A DNA stretch of 64,000 nt from NCBI GenBank assembly GCA_024509875.1, contig JAMPIV010004267.1, positions 558,001 to 622,000 of the forward strand, in the 5' to 3' direction. Both the position numbers and the translations under genes were made by a program. Shown here piece after piece: positions 1-12,600 of this stretch; position 1 is the stretch's first letter, and each line of letters starts with the position of its first letter. This DNA is from Oreohelix idahoensis (taxonomy: Eukaryota; Mollusca; Gastropoda; Stylommatophora; Oreohelicidae). Under the pieces are notes generated by a model. The model searched no databases. It saw only the letters and a list, made by a program, of their open reading frames with translations, and was not told the DNA's origin.

Positions 1-240
1 TGCCCTCTCCTTTTCTCTTTCGGTGGGTTCCTGTTATGCTTTGGCTTTTTCTTGCTATCTGGCCATCCTTCTCTCTTCCCTCTCAGCTGCTTTCTCCTTA
101 CGGAGTGCGGCTTTCTCTACCTTCATCCTGTCCTTTTCCTCTTTATCGTTTTCTTTCTGTTCTCTCACCGAAGTAAGCACGAAGTCAGAAAGTTATTTGG
201 CTGAAAACCGTAGTTTGCGGCCTATATTAAGGTAAAAGGC
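1..240 (-). pseudogene. Charged coiled-coil fragment, possibly retroelement gag N-terminus
   Basis: Read on the minus strand, this stretch encodes a very Glu/Lys/Arg-rich sequence with motifs such as REQKENDKEEKDR and REERRMAR, interrupted by in-frame stops near 40-65. Highly charged helical segments of this kind are common at the start of Ty3/gypsy gag proteins in invertebrates, and a gypsy gag relic occurs elsewhere in the window at 18.8 kb. No zinc knuckle or matrix motif is visible, and the window edge cuts the fragment. A fragment of a host coiled-coil protein is equally possible. Confidence 0.25.
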
Positions 241-1186
241 ATGGAGGTTTTGAGACTCTGCCAGTCTGAGCAAAAAATCTGTATACAGAGCGACACAAAT
301 GCACAACAGCTACTAACACTAAACACCAAATTACAACACTGAATAAGCTTCACCAAGTGAACTTCTTATTTCTTTAACTTTAACTTTAGTTGACAAGAAA
401 TTGTGTTTCTTTCACTTATTCAGTTATTCTTTACACAGTTACTTTTACTGTTATTTGTGAATACAATGTATGCTCAGTCTTACAATTAAACACACTCTTG
501 ACTCTATTATTTCAGTAAATCTGAAATTTATGTCAATCAAGTCTAGGGGAATGTCAGACGACTGTTTAAACGATGATGTCCCCCACTTGTCAGGATACTA
601 TATCAGACATATGATGATGGGGGGTGGCGTGTGTAGATGATGATCAACACTAGGGGTATGAATAACACGAACGCCACTGGTTACAGTTCCATGACATTTA
701 TTAAACATTCACCTACGTGTCCCGAATATCAATTATACTGGCAAACATACTGACTCACCTCCAGGCTGACATTGCCTGTAGGAAATTACACTCACGACAA
801 TAACTAGGGACTGGCTTCCCTGACGCGCACAGACAGTACACTAAGTACTTATTCGTGCGGTATACCCTCCTCGCACATGTAAATCACCATCCAGGTGTAT
901 ATCACTTATTAGTGATTGGCGGACAAACACTTCGCCTGTATTTATTCCAAAAACAGCTAGCTTACAGCTCGGCTTCCAAATACAGACTCGAGCGCCCAGC
1001 TCGGCTGTCAAACACAGAATGATCCAGTCCCACCAGACTTGTATTCACTCATGCTTTCTCCCAACGCATGCACAAGTCACACCATGTTGACATACAGTCA
1101 GACATAACTCAGTAGCTGAGTTACACTTAAACAAGTGTTTACAACATCAGTTCAGTGACCCTTCACACCAACACTATCATCATTCT
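241..1186. other. No gene recognised; possible LTR-like sequence
   Basis: AT-rich at 241-540, then more balanced and repeat-like at 560-1150. The charged gag-like fragment on the minus strand at 1-240 would place a 5' LTR here if a minus-strand LTR element were present. I see no second LTR copy in the window and no clear primer binding site, so this is not called as an LTR. Confidence 0.3.
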
Positions 1187-1385
1187 TCTTCTTCTTCTTC
1201 CGTCCTTAGCCAAAGACCGACCAAGCAGTCAGTGGCCATTACGCCTTGCGGCGTCTTAGGGCAACAAGAAATTATCCGTTGTTCCGTTACGCCTAAAGGC
1301 GTTTATTGGTACAACAGAATATTAATTGTTGTTTCCGTAATCAATGTGACAAGCAAGCTGTTGATCAATCCGCTGTGCCCCGAAC
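1187..1385 (-). mobile_element. SINE-like element with a LINE 3' tail (copy 1)
   Basis: The reverse complement matches the short element at 44261-44465 over nearly its full length: a segment with GTCACATTGATTACGGAAAC, then a short palindrome ACGCCTTTAGGCGT, then GTTGCCCTAAGACGCC, GGCGTAATGGCCACTGACTG and a final GGACGGAAGAAGAAG. The last ~70 bp also occur at 14976-15048 and at the 3' end of the LINE at 40785-41745, where they run through the C-terminal codons. A short element that shares its 3' end with a LINE is the usual design of a SINE moved by that LINE. The boundary toward 1385 is approximate. Confidence 0.6.
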
Positions 1386-3642
1386 TTGCCCTCGTGTGTA
1401 CTGCCGCTATAAACCACCTCACTACCGAGACGTCTCCAGCCAAAATTTTCTCGGGACCGAAGGTCCGCGAAAAAGAGCAATCTGGTACGGGCACAACACC
1501 CGTTCGCTGCCTCCGCTACGCTGGGAGGACCCGGCATCCGGGACCACACACAGCCTTGAGAGGACAATGGTCGCCTGAAGGAATCATCATTCATACTCAT
1601 GAAAATGTTCTGTGACAGGGAATAACTAGACAAGTTCTATAATCCCGGTGTGTGTCGCTAAACTGTGAATTATCACGCTTGTGCGACTTCGTTCAATCCC
1701 AAGTCGAGACCCCAATTGTGACGGTATTGCCTCCCCTGCTTTGCAGTAGTGGTCCACCAGTGGCCAAAACTCAAGAGTATCTAAAATGGGCTTCAAATGT
1801 ATCTACCTTCGCACAAGATTACTCTTGGCAGAGATGTAAATAGAAGGGTGATGACACTTCTATTACAAAGGGAATCTTCACAAGATATTCAGAATAAGCG
1901 AGAACAATACTGCTTTGGCTGAGTATGTTAACTCTGTAATTCTGTCGACGCTTTTGTGAAGAATTTAACCACTTCTTCAGTTCAGCTCGTTTAAGCCTGT
2001 TACGTGTGGTTATCTTCTTGCAATTAGGTTTGGGTTAGAATATAGAGTTACAAACGTACATGCATCATATTGATAAACACGAATGGAGACGGGTATGGTC
2101 GTTACAGGACATCACTGGCCGAAGAACACAAGTCGTTGGTTGAGGGTCCACAAATCATCTTCAACATTTAATTTTCTTCAGGAACAACATCATCATGGTC
2201 AAGGCATATATATATATAAGGTATACATCGTAGTTAATCGTTCATCTGTCTCGTCTCAATCATTCAGTTCTGGTCGCTGTACTAGAGGTGCATACGAACG
2301 AAGACCACCCAAGTAATGTGGACCAGACGACGTGAATGTAAAAACACTTGAATATACCTTCATTAATAGGTGGAACTTCTTGATAAGTTCTGAATCATCT
2401 TATATAACATAGTGGCGGCCTTCGAAGTCAGATATGCCACTTAAATCTTCCTCCGCAATACTTGGAGCTTGAATAAAACACGTTTTACTATGAAGACTAG
2501 AAGTAACGAAAGGCCAAGAATATTAGCCGTTAGCATAAATTAGTGCAAAACGCATTACGTCATTAACAACTAATGACGTATTAAATATGCAGCGTTCAAT
2601 ATAAGTTAAAGCCCGTGCAAAAACGTGAGTTACCACAGATAGACATATTACCGCAAAATAAATGGTAATAGTCTGTGTGTGGCAACGATACAAAATACGT
2701 TAATATTCGTTCTTTAACAAAGCCCCCACCCCTGATTTACTCAGTGGAATTCTATTATTTTAATATAGCTCTGTTTAGAGTGCGTGTAGTAATTTGACTG
2801 AGACAAACATGCAGTAACTTTAAAATGATTAAATCGAAGTTAAATTTGTAACATTACAAATAACAAAATTTAATAATCACTTTAGGTTTTAACATTTCGA
2901 AAATAATTTGAATAGTTATGGATTCAAGACAAGTTTTCATCACAGTCTTTATGGAATGTGAGATGTTACAAGATGTTCAAGTGGCAGCATATATTTGAAC
3001 TTAGCTGCCAATGACGGTTCTGCTCCTTCTTATGGGTTGGTTCTTTTCACTCTGCTCACGCTCATCTCTGATCAAGGTTGTCTGGTGTAGCTCGTTTCCC
3101 AGAAATGTCAAGGAGAGTCTACCACGTGGTTCCTTCGTCTTAAAGCTTAGGCCACGGTTCCCTTCTTGTTCCAGAGATGGTACTTTCTGCTAGTACCACC
3201 AATAACTATGGTAAAAGAATAGAACGAAACGCTCTTCTGAGTATGGCGTTTTCCACCCCACAGATATGGGCTCCTATCTTCCCATAACACCATCCCAATT
3301 ACTCAGAATTTACCCTCGATGAGAATTACGTTTAATCCTTCGGGATAAAACTTTCTTTACATTTAATAGAATAGCTTTCATAGTTACTTCATATTTAAAT
3401 GAAAAGTTTGATAATACAGATAGAGTCTGTTTACATATACATCTCCACTTCTTTCCCTCCCCTGCTCCATAGGGAGCCTGGAACTACTTTATGCTTTTAG
3501 TTCTCTTTACGAAACTACCAGTAAAGCAATCACCAGCCCCTGCAATGGTGGTTCATGAATCATCATTCTATACGCTGAGGTTGCCAGCCTCAAATGACTT
3601 TGACATCCACAAGCGAATTTCAATTATTAAAATTCACATGGT
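1386..3642. other. No gene recognised
   Basis: Small open frames here show no recognisable domain or codon pattern. 1420-1620 is less AT-rich and may be more of the repeat family at 1187-1385. The remainder is unique-looking AT-rich DNA with a short TA run near 2208-2219. Confidence 0.5.
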
Positions 3643-5177
<1,535 letters not shown>

Positions 5178-5276
5178 GTTTTGATTAGGAAACTAGATGT
5201 TGATCTGTTTAGGTTGTTTGGCGCAGCGGTCAACACGAAAGGTTTTGATTAGGAAACTGGATGTTGATCTGTTTAA
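5178..5276 (+). repeat. Penelope-like element upstream terminal repeat (about 1.5 units of 64 bp)
   Basis: This is the same sequence as the 64-bp tandem units at 12601-12872, with key segments GGCGCAGCGGTCAACACG and GGAAACTGGATGTTGATCTG. Its presence on both sides of the element matches the direct flanking repeats (pseudo-LTRs) known for Penelope-like elements. The two blocks frame 5277-12600 as one element. Confidence 0.75.
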
Positions 5277-5713
5277 GTATATGCACGCTTCGCTCCTCCC
5301 AAGAATAAACATTTTACACCCTCTCCTGGGGCTTCCCACGCTCTGGATTTATATATTCAGAATACCCTCCACGACATCCAGCAGCTCCAACCTCAACGCC
5401 TGCGTTATTCAAACTTTCTTCTGATGAGTCGCATGCCCTCTCTAAGCTCCGCCGCAGAGATGACATTGTTATCAAACCGGCTGACAAAGGAGGTGCCATT
5501 GTGGTATGGCGCAAGGACCTGTACCTCCAAGAAGGTAATAAGCAGCTCACTAACAGCTCCTTCTACCAGCGCCGTGGCAATGATGCGACAGTCCTCAACA
5601 ATCGTCTGGTCCATGACACCATCAAAAGTCTTATCGCCAACAAGTCCTTACCTTCTAGCGCTTCTCATCTCCGTATTGACAATAGTGGTCTGGGTAAGCC
5701 TGTCTTTTATATG
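5277..5713 (+). pseudogene. Penelope-like element, N-terminal part of reverse transcriptase
   Basis: From about 5388 the plus-strand frame reads through DDIVIKPADKGGAIVVW, the signature block at the start of Penelope-like reverse transcriptases, and ends at 5713 in GKPVFYM. The next residues expected in this family, LPKIHKP, appear at 10332, immediately after a 4.6 kb insertion. The two halves therefore belong to one gene that was split. The region between the terminal repeat and 5388 is not clearly in frame, so the true start codon cannot be placed. Confidence 0.8.
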
Positions 5714-6102
5714 TGATAAAGTTCGCTAACTGATAAATGTTAATGTTTGTTAGATACATACGCCACCACAGAGCTATAAATAAATAGATGTATGCTGCCA
5801 CCACTGTTGGAATCGAATAGTATTGCTATCATATAATAAATATCACGCCATATACAGGCTTATTATCCATATGTGTACTGCTGTACTGTTCCCGTGCCTG
5901 GAATGTTTGAAGGGTGTTTAAAAACTGTCACTCACACCACAATAGCTCACGTACGAGTCATGGAGCGATGAAACGGTTGTTGACGTTTAAAGAACAGCTT
6001 ATTTATACCACAACACGGTCACAACGACATAGACGAAATACAGCATATTACACAGTTTATAATAGCATACAAAAGGATCCACATCATAGTACTAGTGTAT
6101 AA

Positions 6103-6694
6103 TAATAATCCATCAAGGAGACTGCTGGCAATCGCAGTACTAGTAAATACATCAATAATCCATCAAGGAGACTGCTGGCAATCGCAGTACTAGTAAATAC
6201 ATCAATAATCCATCAGGGAGACTGCTGGCAATCGCAGTACTAGTAAATACATCAATAATCCATCAAGGAGACTGCTGGCAATCACAGTACTAGTAAATAC
6301 ATCAATAATCCATCAAGAAGACTGCTGGCAATCGCAGTACTAGTAAATACATCAATAATCCATCAAGGAGACTGCTGGCAATCGCAGTACTAATAAATAC
6401 ATCAATAATCCACCAAGGAGACTGCTGGCAATCGCAGTACTAGTAAATACATCAATAATCCATCAAGGAGACTACTGGCAATCGCAGTACTAGTAAATAC
6501 ATCAATAATCCATCAAGAAGACTGCTGGCAATCGCAGTACTAGTAAATACATCAATAATCCATCAAGGAGACTGCTGGCAATCGCAGTACTAGTAAATAC
6601 ATCAATAATCCATCAAGGAGACTGCTGGCAATCGCAGTACTAGTAAATACATCATTAATCCATCAAGGAGACTGCTGACAATCGCAGTACTAGT
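6103..6694. repeat. 50-bp minisatellite, about 12 units
   Basis: CATCAAGGAGACTGCTGGCA recurs at exactly 50-bp spacing from 6111 to 6661, followed each time by ATCGCAGTACTAGTAAATAC. Units differ by only one or a few bases, mostly A/G changes. It lies inside the insertion that splits the Penelope-like element. Confidence 0.97.
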
Positions 6695-7058
6695 AGTTAT
6701 AGGGCCTCCAAATGCATTACATCTCAAAACACTGGCCTGTACACTCCAAGGCCTTAGGAACATCTCCTTAAATAAAGTACATCTTATCTGCAGATAATCC
6801 ATACATGCCACACCTCAGACATGAAAAACCTGTACAAAAAATCCAAAAACCCTGTACAAAGACCCGTAAAACCTGTACAAAGACTGAAAAACGTAACAAC
6901 AGAGTTAATTAATGTACAAATATATTCAATTAGATGTGCTGTAAACTCAGGCTGGGCAGCATGGTTCTCTTGTCTCCTTCATGACTTACGTTTGCATCTA
7001 TATTATTTTCTTCCCCTGCCTCTGGTTACCAATGTCTTTTAGGTGACGTTCTTCCTCA

Positions 7059-7343
7059 TCAATTTTTTTTTTTCATTTTTTTATTCCAAGGTCTAGATCT
7101 CGACATTTTCTTTACTTGTTTAGGTGCAGATCTTGTTTTCACTGCCTTTCTTTTCACTGATGAATTATTTTGATCTAAACTGCGTGAACTAGATCTAGAT
7201 CGAATGTTACTACTAACACTATCAATCACTTTCCTCGTTTTAGCAAGCCTTTCACTATCATTCACTTTCCTCGTTTTAGCAAGCCGTTCACTATCACTTT
7301 GCTCTAAATCTACATCAGTCTGATTCTGAACCAGACTACACAT
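7059..7343 (-). other. Open frame with duplicated basic motif, not recognised
   Basis: A 94-residue frame carries two exact copies of DSERLAKTRKV, 12 residues apart, followed by Ser/Arg- and Lys-rich sequence that resembles nuclear-localisation segments. I recognise no family. It sits inside the LTR-like insertion and may be a fragment of its lost protein or chance coding of a 36-bp duplication. Confidence 0.2.
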
Positions 7344-7371
7344 ACTCTGAATCTGGGTAACCTTTATCTTC

Positions 7372-7492
7372 AGTGCCGTCGAGTATGTATAATATGTGTA
7401 TGCCCTATTGAGTTAGGATTAGGTTTAGTGTAAACCTAACCCTAATTCTAAATGGTACGAAAATACACATATTATACATACTCGACGGCACT
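7372..7492. repeat. 121-bp fold-back element (MITE-like)
   Basis: Perfect 30-bp arms at 7372-7401 and 7463-7492 (AGTGCCGTCGAGTATGTATA...) enclose a second, nearly perfect pair, TTAGGATTAGGTTTA and TAAACCTAACCCTAA. The whole unit can fold into one long hairpin. No clear target duplication is visible. Confidence 0.85.
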
Positions 7493-7796
7493 AAAGGTAA
7501 AAATTACGAGAATCTTACTAAAAAGAATCGCCAGAATCATTCAAGTTGAATAAATTCAACTCAAACAAGAATTTTCGTGCTTTTTTTACACCAGATGTTT
7601 ATGTTTCGGCAGCGTCCATGTTTATGAACTTTTGCTTTTGTAAAATCGCTATTATCAGTTCTACTGTATTCGCTAGCAGTAAAATATTTTGTTCGTTTCA
7701 AGCTTAGTAGGCCAGATTTTTCAATGCTGAATCCGATTATGCCCAGCAATTGCCGATACGCTTATAAACAGAAGAGTTCTGGTGCTTTTAAAATAT

Positions 7797-7915
7797 GACG
7801 TACGGCGTACGTCTTATAGGTGTATGGGAACGAAATATCGCGCTACTTCCGTGACGTACTCCGTACGGCACAGCGACAAAATTTGTAAAGATTTATGCCG
7901 TACGGCGTACGTCAT
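7797..7915. repeat. Clustered GACGTACGGCGTACGTC palindromes
   Basis: GACGTACGGCGTACGTC at 7797-7813 is a perfect palindrome around GGC. A related GACGTACTCCGTACGG follows near 7853 and CCGTACGGCGTACGTCAT near 7898. The half-site TGACGTA resembles a CREB/ATF-type site, but in this element-rich context these may be subterminal repeats of a small transposon. Confidence 0.5.
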
Positions 7916-8382
7916 AATGGTGCTGAAAGGGTTTATAATTAGGCGAAAAAACCCGTACAGACGTTTGTACGGGCCGTACACATCCAAAAACGCAAACGCC
8001 CCGTACAGATTATGGGTAAACTATAGCGTGTGGCATGTATGAGATAATCACACATAATCCATAAGCCATCATGCCTGTACCCTGGTACACATCGAAAAAA
8101 AACACTCAACATCTTCCCAGTACACTCGCTCGGCACACTCTCTCCAAACTATTCTTTCCCAGAACACCCCAGCCAATCACACATGCGTGGGGCTAACTCC
8201 CCGAGAACTCTCGCTCACAGCTCAAAAATAGCTTAGAAAATCCATCTCACGCGGAAACTCAGCCGCAGTGAGAAGCGTTCTGAATCTCGAAGATTCGAAT
8301 ACAATACGCTCATATATTTTTAAAAATAAATTAACAGCTAAACAAACGCTGTTCAAGTGGGATAACCACTATAATCTCTTGT

Positions 8383-8433
8383 ACATCCCAGACTTATAAC
8401 GATTAATGAACTTGCTTAGATTTGGACTCAACA
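8383..8433. repeat. 51-bp direct repeat, internal copy
   Basis: Matches 10276-10326 base for base, from ACATCCCAGACTTATAACG to TTTGGACTCAACA. The second copy forms the right end of the 4.6 kb insertion, so this copy may be the end of a 5' LTR. Confidence 0.85.
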
Positions 8434-9029
8434 GTTTACACCACCCCCCGGGGGAAAAAATGATAACATCATTTTTTTGAAAAGATTACCTCAGCCAAAA
8501 AAATGAGTAGGTAATAAAGCTCCAATCAGTAAAATTAATCAACCTGTTAAGTCCAAATACTATATATCGTCAAAAAATATCAGCATTATGAGTAAAGCAG
8601 AAAACAAAGCATACAAAATAATCAGCTAAGTCTACAGAGATAATCTGCTTTCAACAAAGTTAAGTCTATTCAGCATAGAATTAACCTAACAATATACAGG
8701 ATGCAAGTATCAGTATAGTAGGATGAAGAAAAATACAAATGGTATCAAGTCTCATATAAATGCAACATGAAAGTATAACCAACATCTGACACTTAACCCC
8801 GTTATACAACTTATTCATGAGTAACAATGAACTATCATAGACATTATACACAAAAAATAATACCGTTATAAATAAATTCCAACTAACGCACCATCAAGCG
8901 TTAAGTAAAAAAAAAAAAAAAATCATTACCCCCTCTAGCGCACAGTTAAGCGCAGGGCACAGAAAATAAATTTTAGAATCTTAAAAAAAAAACATTTTCC
9001 AAAAAGTAAAAAACAAAAATATTTCATAA

Positions 9030-9257
9030 CTTACTTACTTACTTAGTCGTTCCCCTTCTACCGTGAGGTGTAGAGGTTTGGAAGAGAGAGCGCCAGACCA
9101 TTCTATCAGCTGTCTTCTTCCTGGCCTGGTTCCATTCTAGTCCTCGGTCCTTCAAAGATTGTCTAATGGTTTCCTCCCAGCGGACTCTGGGTCGTCCTGG
9201 AGGTCTGGATCCCTGGCTCTTTGTTTCCCATGCTTGTCGTGGTAGCCGATCTTCTCA
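9030..9257 (-). mobile_element. LINE 3'-end fragment with (TAAG)n tail
   Basis: The reverse complement matches the 3' end of the LINE at 44613-45381, including the segment CTACACCTCACGGTAGAAG and the terminal TAAGTAAG tail. It encodes part of the C-terminal tail that follows the reverse transcriptase in RTE-like elements. It is 5' truncated at 9257 and nested inside the 4.6 kb insertion. Confidence 0.85.
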
Positions 9258-10326
9258 TAACGCTAAGCTAAATAAAAATGGTTTTTAATTTTTTTTCAGC
9301 TTAACCTTATATTAACATATCAAAAATGTAATTAGCTTAACAAAAATGTGTGACATACAAAAATTCTTATACTTAAGCAGACACAAAATCAAAACAATCT
9401 GCTGGGAAAATGATGCATGCCTAAATTGCAAGGAAAAAAAAGAATCAAACTATTTTAAATTCACAGGTATTATGTGCTGGAAAAAAAATAAAAAACCCAA
9501 TGTTTCACAATATAATGGTTACTACATAATGTCTTAGAATGTGCTAATACATAAACTAAACATGACATCAAAACACAAGAAAGAATTTCAAATTTAGTGA
9601 GTACAGAGACTCTCTGGAGACGACTACTGCACCATGCCTAGCTAATGAGGTTGTGCATAGGGCTGGCAATCTCATCATGCATATAAAACAATCCTAATAA
9701 TCACCGCTGCCAAAACACATCAATGTTTGATGTATCAGCTCTCGTAGCTCCAAGCTCACAACGGATTATAAAGGTCAATCATGAATTGACTAAATGGGCA
9801 TAGTCTTCTGACTAGCGTGCGTAAATACTATAGTCCACTGCTTTCATCAAAAAGTTACAGAGATAAGTCACTCGCAACTGATATCTTACACCTCATTGCA
9901 ATCATAATACATACAATATTCGTCATAACACCATAGTGTAAGAATAGTATGAAAATAATTGGTGCATTATCAAAACATCGTCGTACAAAAAATAAATATG
10001 TGCATAAAATAGTGCATAAAAAATAAGCTTACACACTCTCTAATAGAAGTTATATGGTATCTTAACTCAATTCTATATAATATCCTATATTTATTCGATA
10101 CAATAATATCTATATCCTAAACAAGTTGAACAGGCAAAAATTCCAGCCGTGTTGAATAGTCTCATAAACTTGGAAAGATAACCGCATACAATTCAGAGTC
10201 AACTTGTTGTCCGGCTTTACTTGGTTAACCATCTGGATACAAGGTGGCATACCTTACTCTCTCTGCTAATGTTAAACATCCCAGACTTATAACGATTAAT
10301 GAACTTGCTTAGATTTGGACTCAACA

Positions 10327-11914
10327 ATATGCTTCCCAAAATTCATAAACCCTCCAACCCTGGGAGACCCATTGTCTTTGCATGTGCCTGCCCTACCGAA
10401 CGTATATCAGACTTCCTCGACGGCATCTTCCAGCCTATTGTAGAGCAGCTTCCTTCCTTCTTAAAGGACACAAACCATGCTCTTAATACATTTTCCTCTA
10501 TCCAGCTTTCTCCAGACCGTACCTACCGTTTATTTCTGTTAGATGTTTGCTCGCTTTATACTTCCATTCCTCACTCTGATGGTCTCCGAGCTCTCCGGTT
10601 TTTCCTGGACCAGCGCTTGCACCCCTCTATCGCTACAGAGACTCTCCTGCGCCTTGCAGAACTTGTCCTTCGACTCAATTCCTTTGAGTTCAATGGACAG
10701 TTCTTTGACCAAATAAGTGGAGTTGCCATGGGCACCAAGATGGGTCCCAGTTATGCCTGCCTCTTCATGTGTTACCTGGAGTATCAGGTGTGGCAGCAGT
10801 ATCCTGGACCTTTTCCATTGATGTATCATAGATACATCAATGATGGCATAGGTCTCACCGATATGCCAGAGGTTGACCTATCTAGGTTCATTAACTTCAT
10901 TAACAACTTCCACCCTGCGATCCAATTCACCTCTCACATCTCCACTGTCTCTGTTAATTTCCTTGACATTGTTGTCACCATAACTCTCTCTCCCCCCCCC
11001 CCCCCCACCTCACCACTTCGGTGTACTACAAACCCACCGATGCACACAGTTACCTCCTTTATACTTCCTCTCATCCTCCGGCTTGTCGGGACTCCTTGCC
11101 TTTTTCACAACTTCTCCGCCTCCGTCGGTTATGCCAAGATGATGACAACTTTCTATGCCGAGCACAAGAAATGTTGGACTTCTTCCGTAACAGACAGTAT
11201 CCAGAAGATGTTCTTACCTCTGCCTTAGAGCGTGTTCTCCCTATCTCACGTCTAGAGGCCCTCAAACCCCGCCAAAAAACCTCCTCTGATAGAGTCAAGT
11301 TAATAATGACCTATCACCCTCACAGCACTGCTGTCAAAAGGATCCTGTATCGCCACCTACCTCTCATCCAAGCTGACCCAGTGGCGCTGGAAGCATTTAG
11401 TGAGCCACCCTTGCTGGCATATAGACGGGATAAAAATTTGAGGGACCTCCTAGTCCACAGCCGTTTGAAAACCGTCAACGATGGCCACTTTGGAACCAAG
11501 CCATGTAACCGTACACGATGTAAGACATGTCAGTATGTAATCGAAACACGTTCAGTCTCGTTCTCTAACGCCAAGTTCACCATCACCCATGGCTTCACAT
11601 GTGAATCACGCAACGTCATTTATGCTATTAGACCTATATGCAAACGTTGCACCATTACGTACATCGGCCAAACGGGCACACGACTGGGCGACCGATTCTG
11701 CAGACACCTCTACGACATCTCTCAGTTTAAATCCACACCTGTGGCCATCCACTTCAATGGCCCTGACCACCACGGTGCCACTGAAATCCAGGTGACAGCC
11801 ATCAGATCCTGTTCCTCGGACGCCAACAGTCGGTTTCGCCAGGAACAACGCCTCATCCATCTTATGGGTTGCCTCAAACCACACGGTTTGAATACCCAAC
11901 ATTCTTTTGTCTGA
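10327..11914 (+). pseudogene. Penelope-like element: reverse transcriptase plus GIY-YIG endonuclease
   Basis: Continues the gene split at 5713. Reverse transcriptase blocks are visible in order: MLPKIHKPSNPGRPIV, DVCSLYTSIPHSDGL (first catalytic Asp), GVAMGTKMGPSYACL, and the YxDD box, which reads YIND because codon 10839-10841 is AAT. VNFLDIVV follows. A frame change occurs in a C-run at 10990-11006; the correct frame resumes in YYKPTDAHSYL and continues to the stop at 11912. The C-terminal part has CNRTRCKTCQYV and then VIYAIRPICKRCTITYIGQTG...LGDRF, a GIY-YIG endonuclease core. Known Penelope-like elements encode exactly this pair. The mutated YxDD box, the frame change and the 4.6 kb insertion make this copy inactive. 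Confidence 0.9.
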
Positions 11915-11984
11915 GACGCCTTTCTCTGTCGAGTCCCAGTTGTCTTATGACTGTCTACTTTGATGCGATCACCCTTTTTTTTTT

Positions 11985-12360
11985 AATACCATGTTTTTAA
12001 TTTATTTATTTATTTATTTACTTATTATTATTATTATTATAACTTTTTTTAAAAATTTGTTTATTTATTTTATTTTAATTTTTTTTTTTTAAATTTTATT
12101 TATTATTTTTTTTCCTTTATTAATTTATTATTTTTTTTTATTATATTTTATTTATTTCTTTATTTATTTTTATTTATTTATTTATTTATTTGTTTTAAAT
12201 TTATTTATTATTATTATTATTATTTATTTATTTATTAATATTTTTATTTTTTATTTTTATAAATATATATATATATTTGATTTATTTTATTTTATTATTA
12301 TTATTTATTTATTTATTTATTTATTTTTTCATTTTATTTATTATTTATTGATTACTTTTT
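11985..12360. repeat. AT-rich low-complexity tract in the element's 3' region
   Basis: Nearly pure runs of TTTA, TTAT and T homopolymers lie between the stop codon and the terminal repeats of the Penelope-like element. No gene. Confidence 0.9.
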
Positions 12361-12570
12361 TCTTTTTTCTCACTCTTTTCCAATCCTTGTTTTCATTATT
12401 TCTTATTTTTAATGTACTATCGACTTCCTCTTTCCGGTTTAGTGGCAGCCATCTTGCTTCACATGTGACTGGACTTAATATTAAGGGAGTTTTTTTCTCT
12501 TATTTTTATAGTTTCATGTTCTCTACTTAATTCTCATTTTCTTTCCCTCCTGTCTCTTGTTTGTCTGTCC

Positions 12571-12600
12571 CTGACGAAGGCCTTGTGGCCGCAACGTGTT
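12571..12600 (+). ncRNA. Degenerate hammerhead-ribozyme-like core
   Basis: CTGACGA is followed by a GGCC-TTGT-GGCC hairpin and GCAAC. A hammerhead core needs CUGANGA, stem II and GAAA. Here the second conserved box has C in place of an A, and I cannot pair a clean stem I or cleavage site. Penelope-like elements are known to carry hammerhead motifs in their terminal repeats and this lies exactly at that junction, so it is probably a decayed one. Confidence 0.3.

Larger units (their letters stand above)
5714..10326. mobile_element. 4.6 kb insertion in the Penelope-like element, LTR-type ends
   Basis: The insertion begins TGATAAAG and ends CTCAACA, so it has TG...CA termini. It is flanked by ATATG at 5709-5713 and 10327-10331, a 5-bp target duplication typical of LTR retroelements. 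Its last 51 bp recur internally at 8383-8433, as expected if 5714-8433 were a long 5' LTR. A purine run GGGGGAAAAAA at 8455 is followed by TGATAAC, which could be a degraded polypurine tract and 3' LTR start. I find no gag or pol inside and no long match between the putative LTRs, so the element is non-autonomous or heavily rearranged. Confidence 0.6.

Noticed and set aside
545..1180. Solo LTR on the minus strand
   Set aside because: Composition is suggestive, but there is no second copy, no clear TG...CA ends and no target duplication.
6103..6694. CRISPR array
   Set aside because: Units are tandem without unique spacers, and the DNA is eukaryotic.
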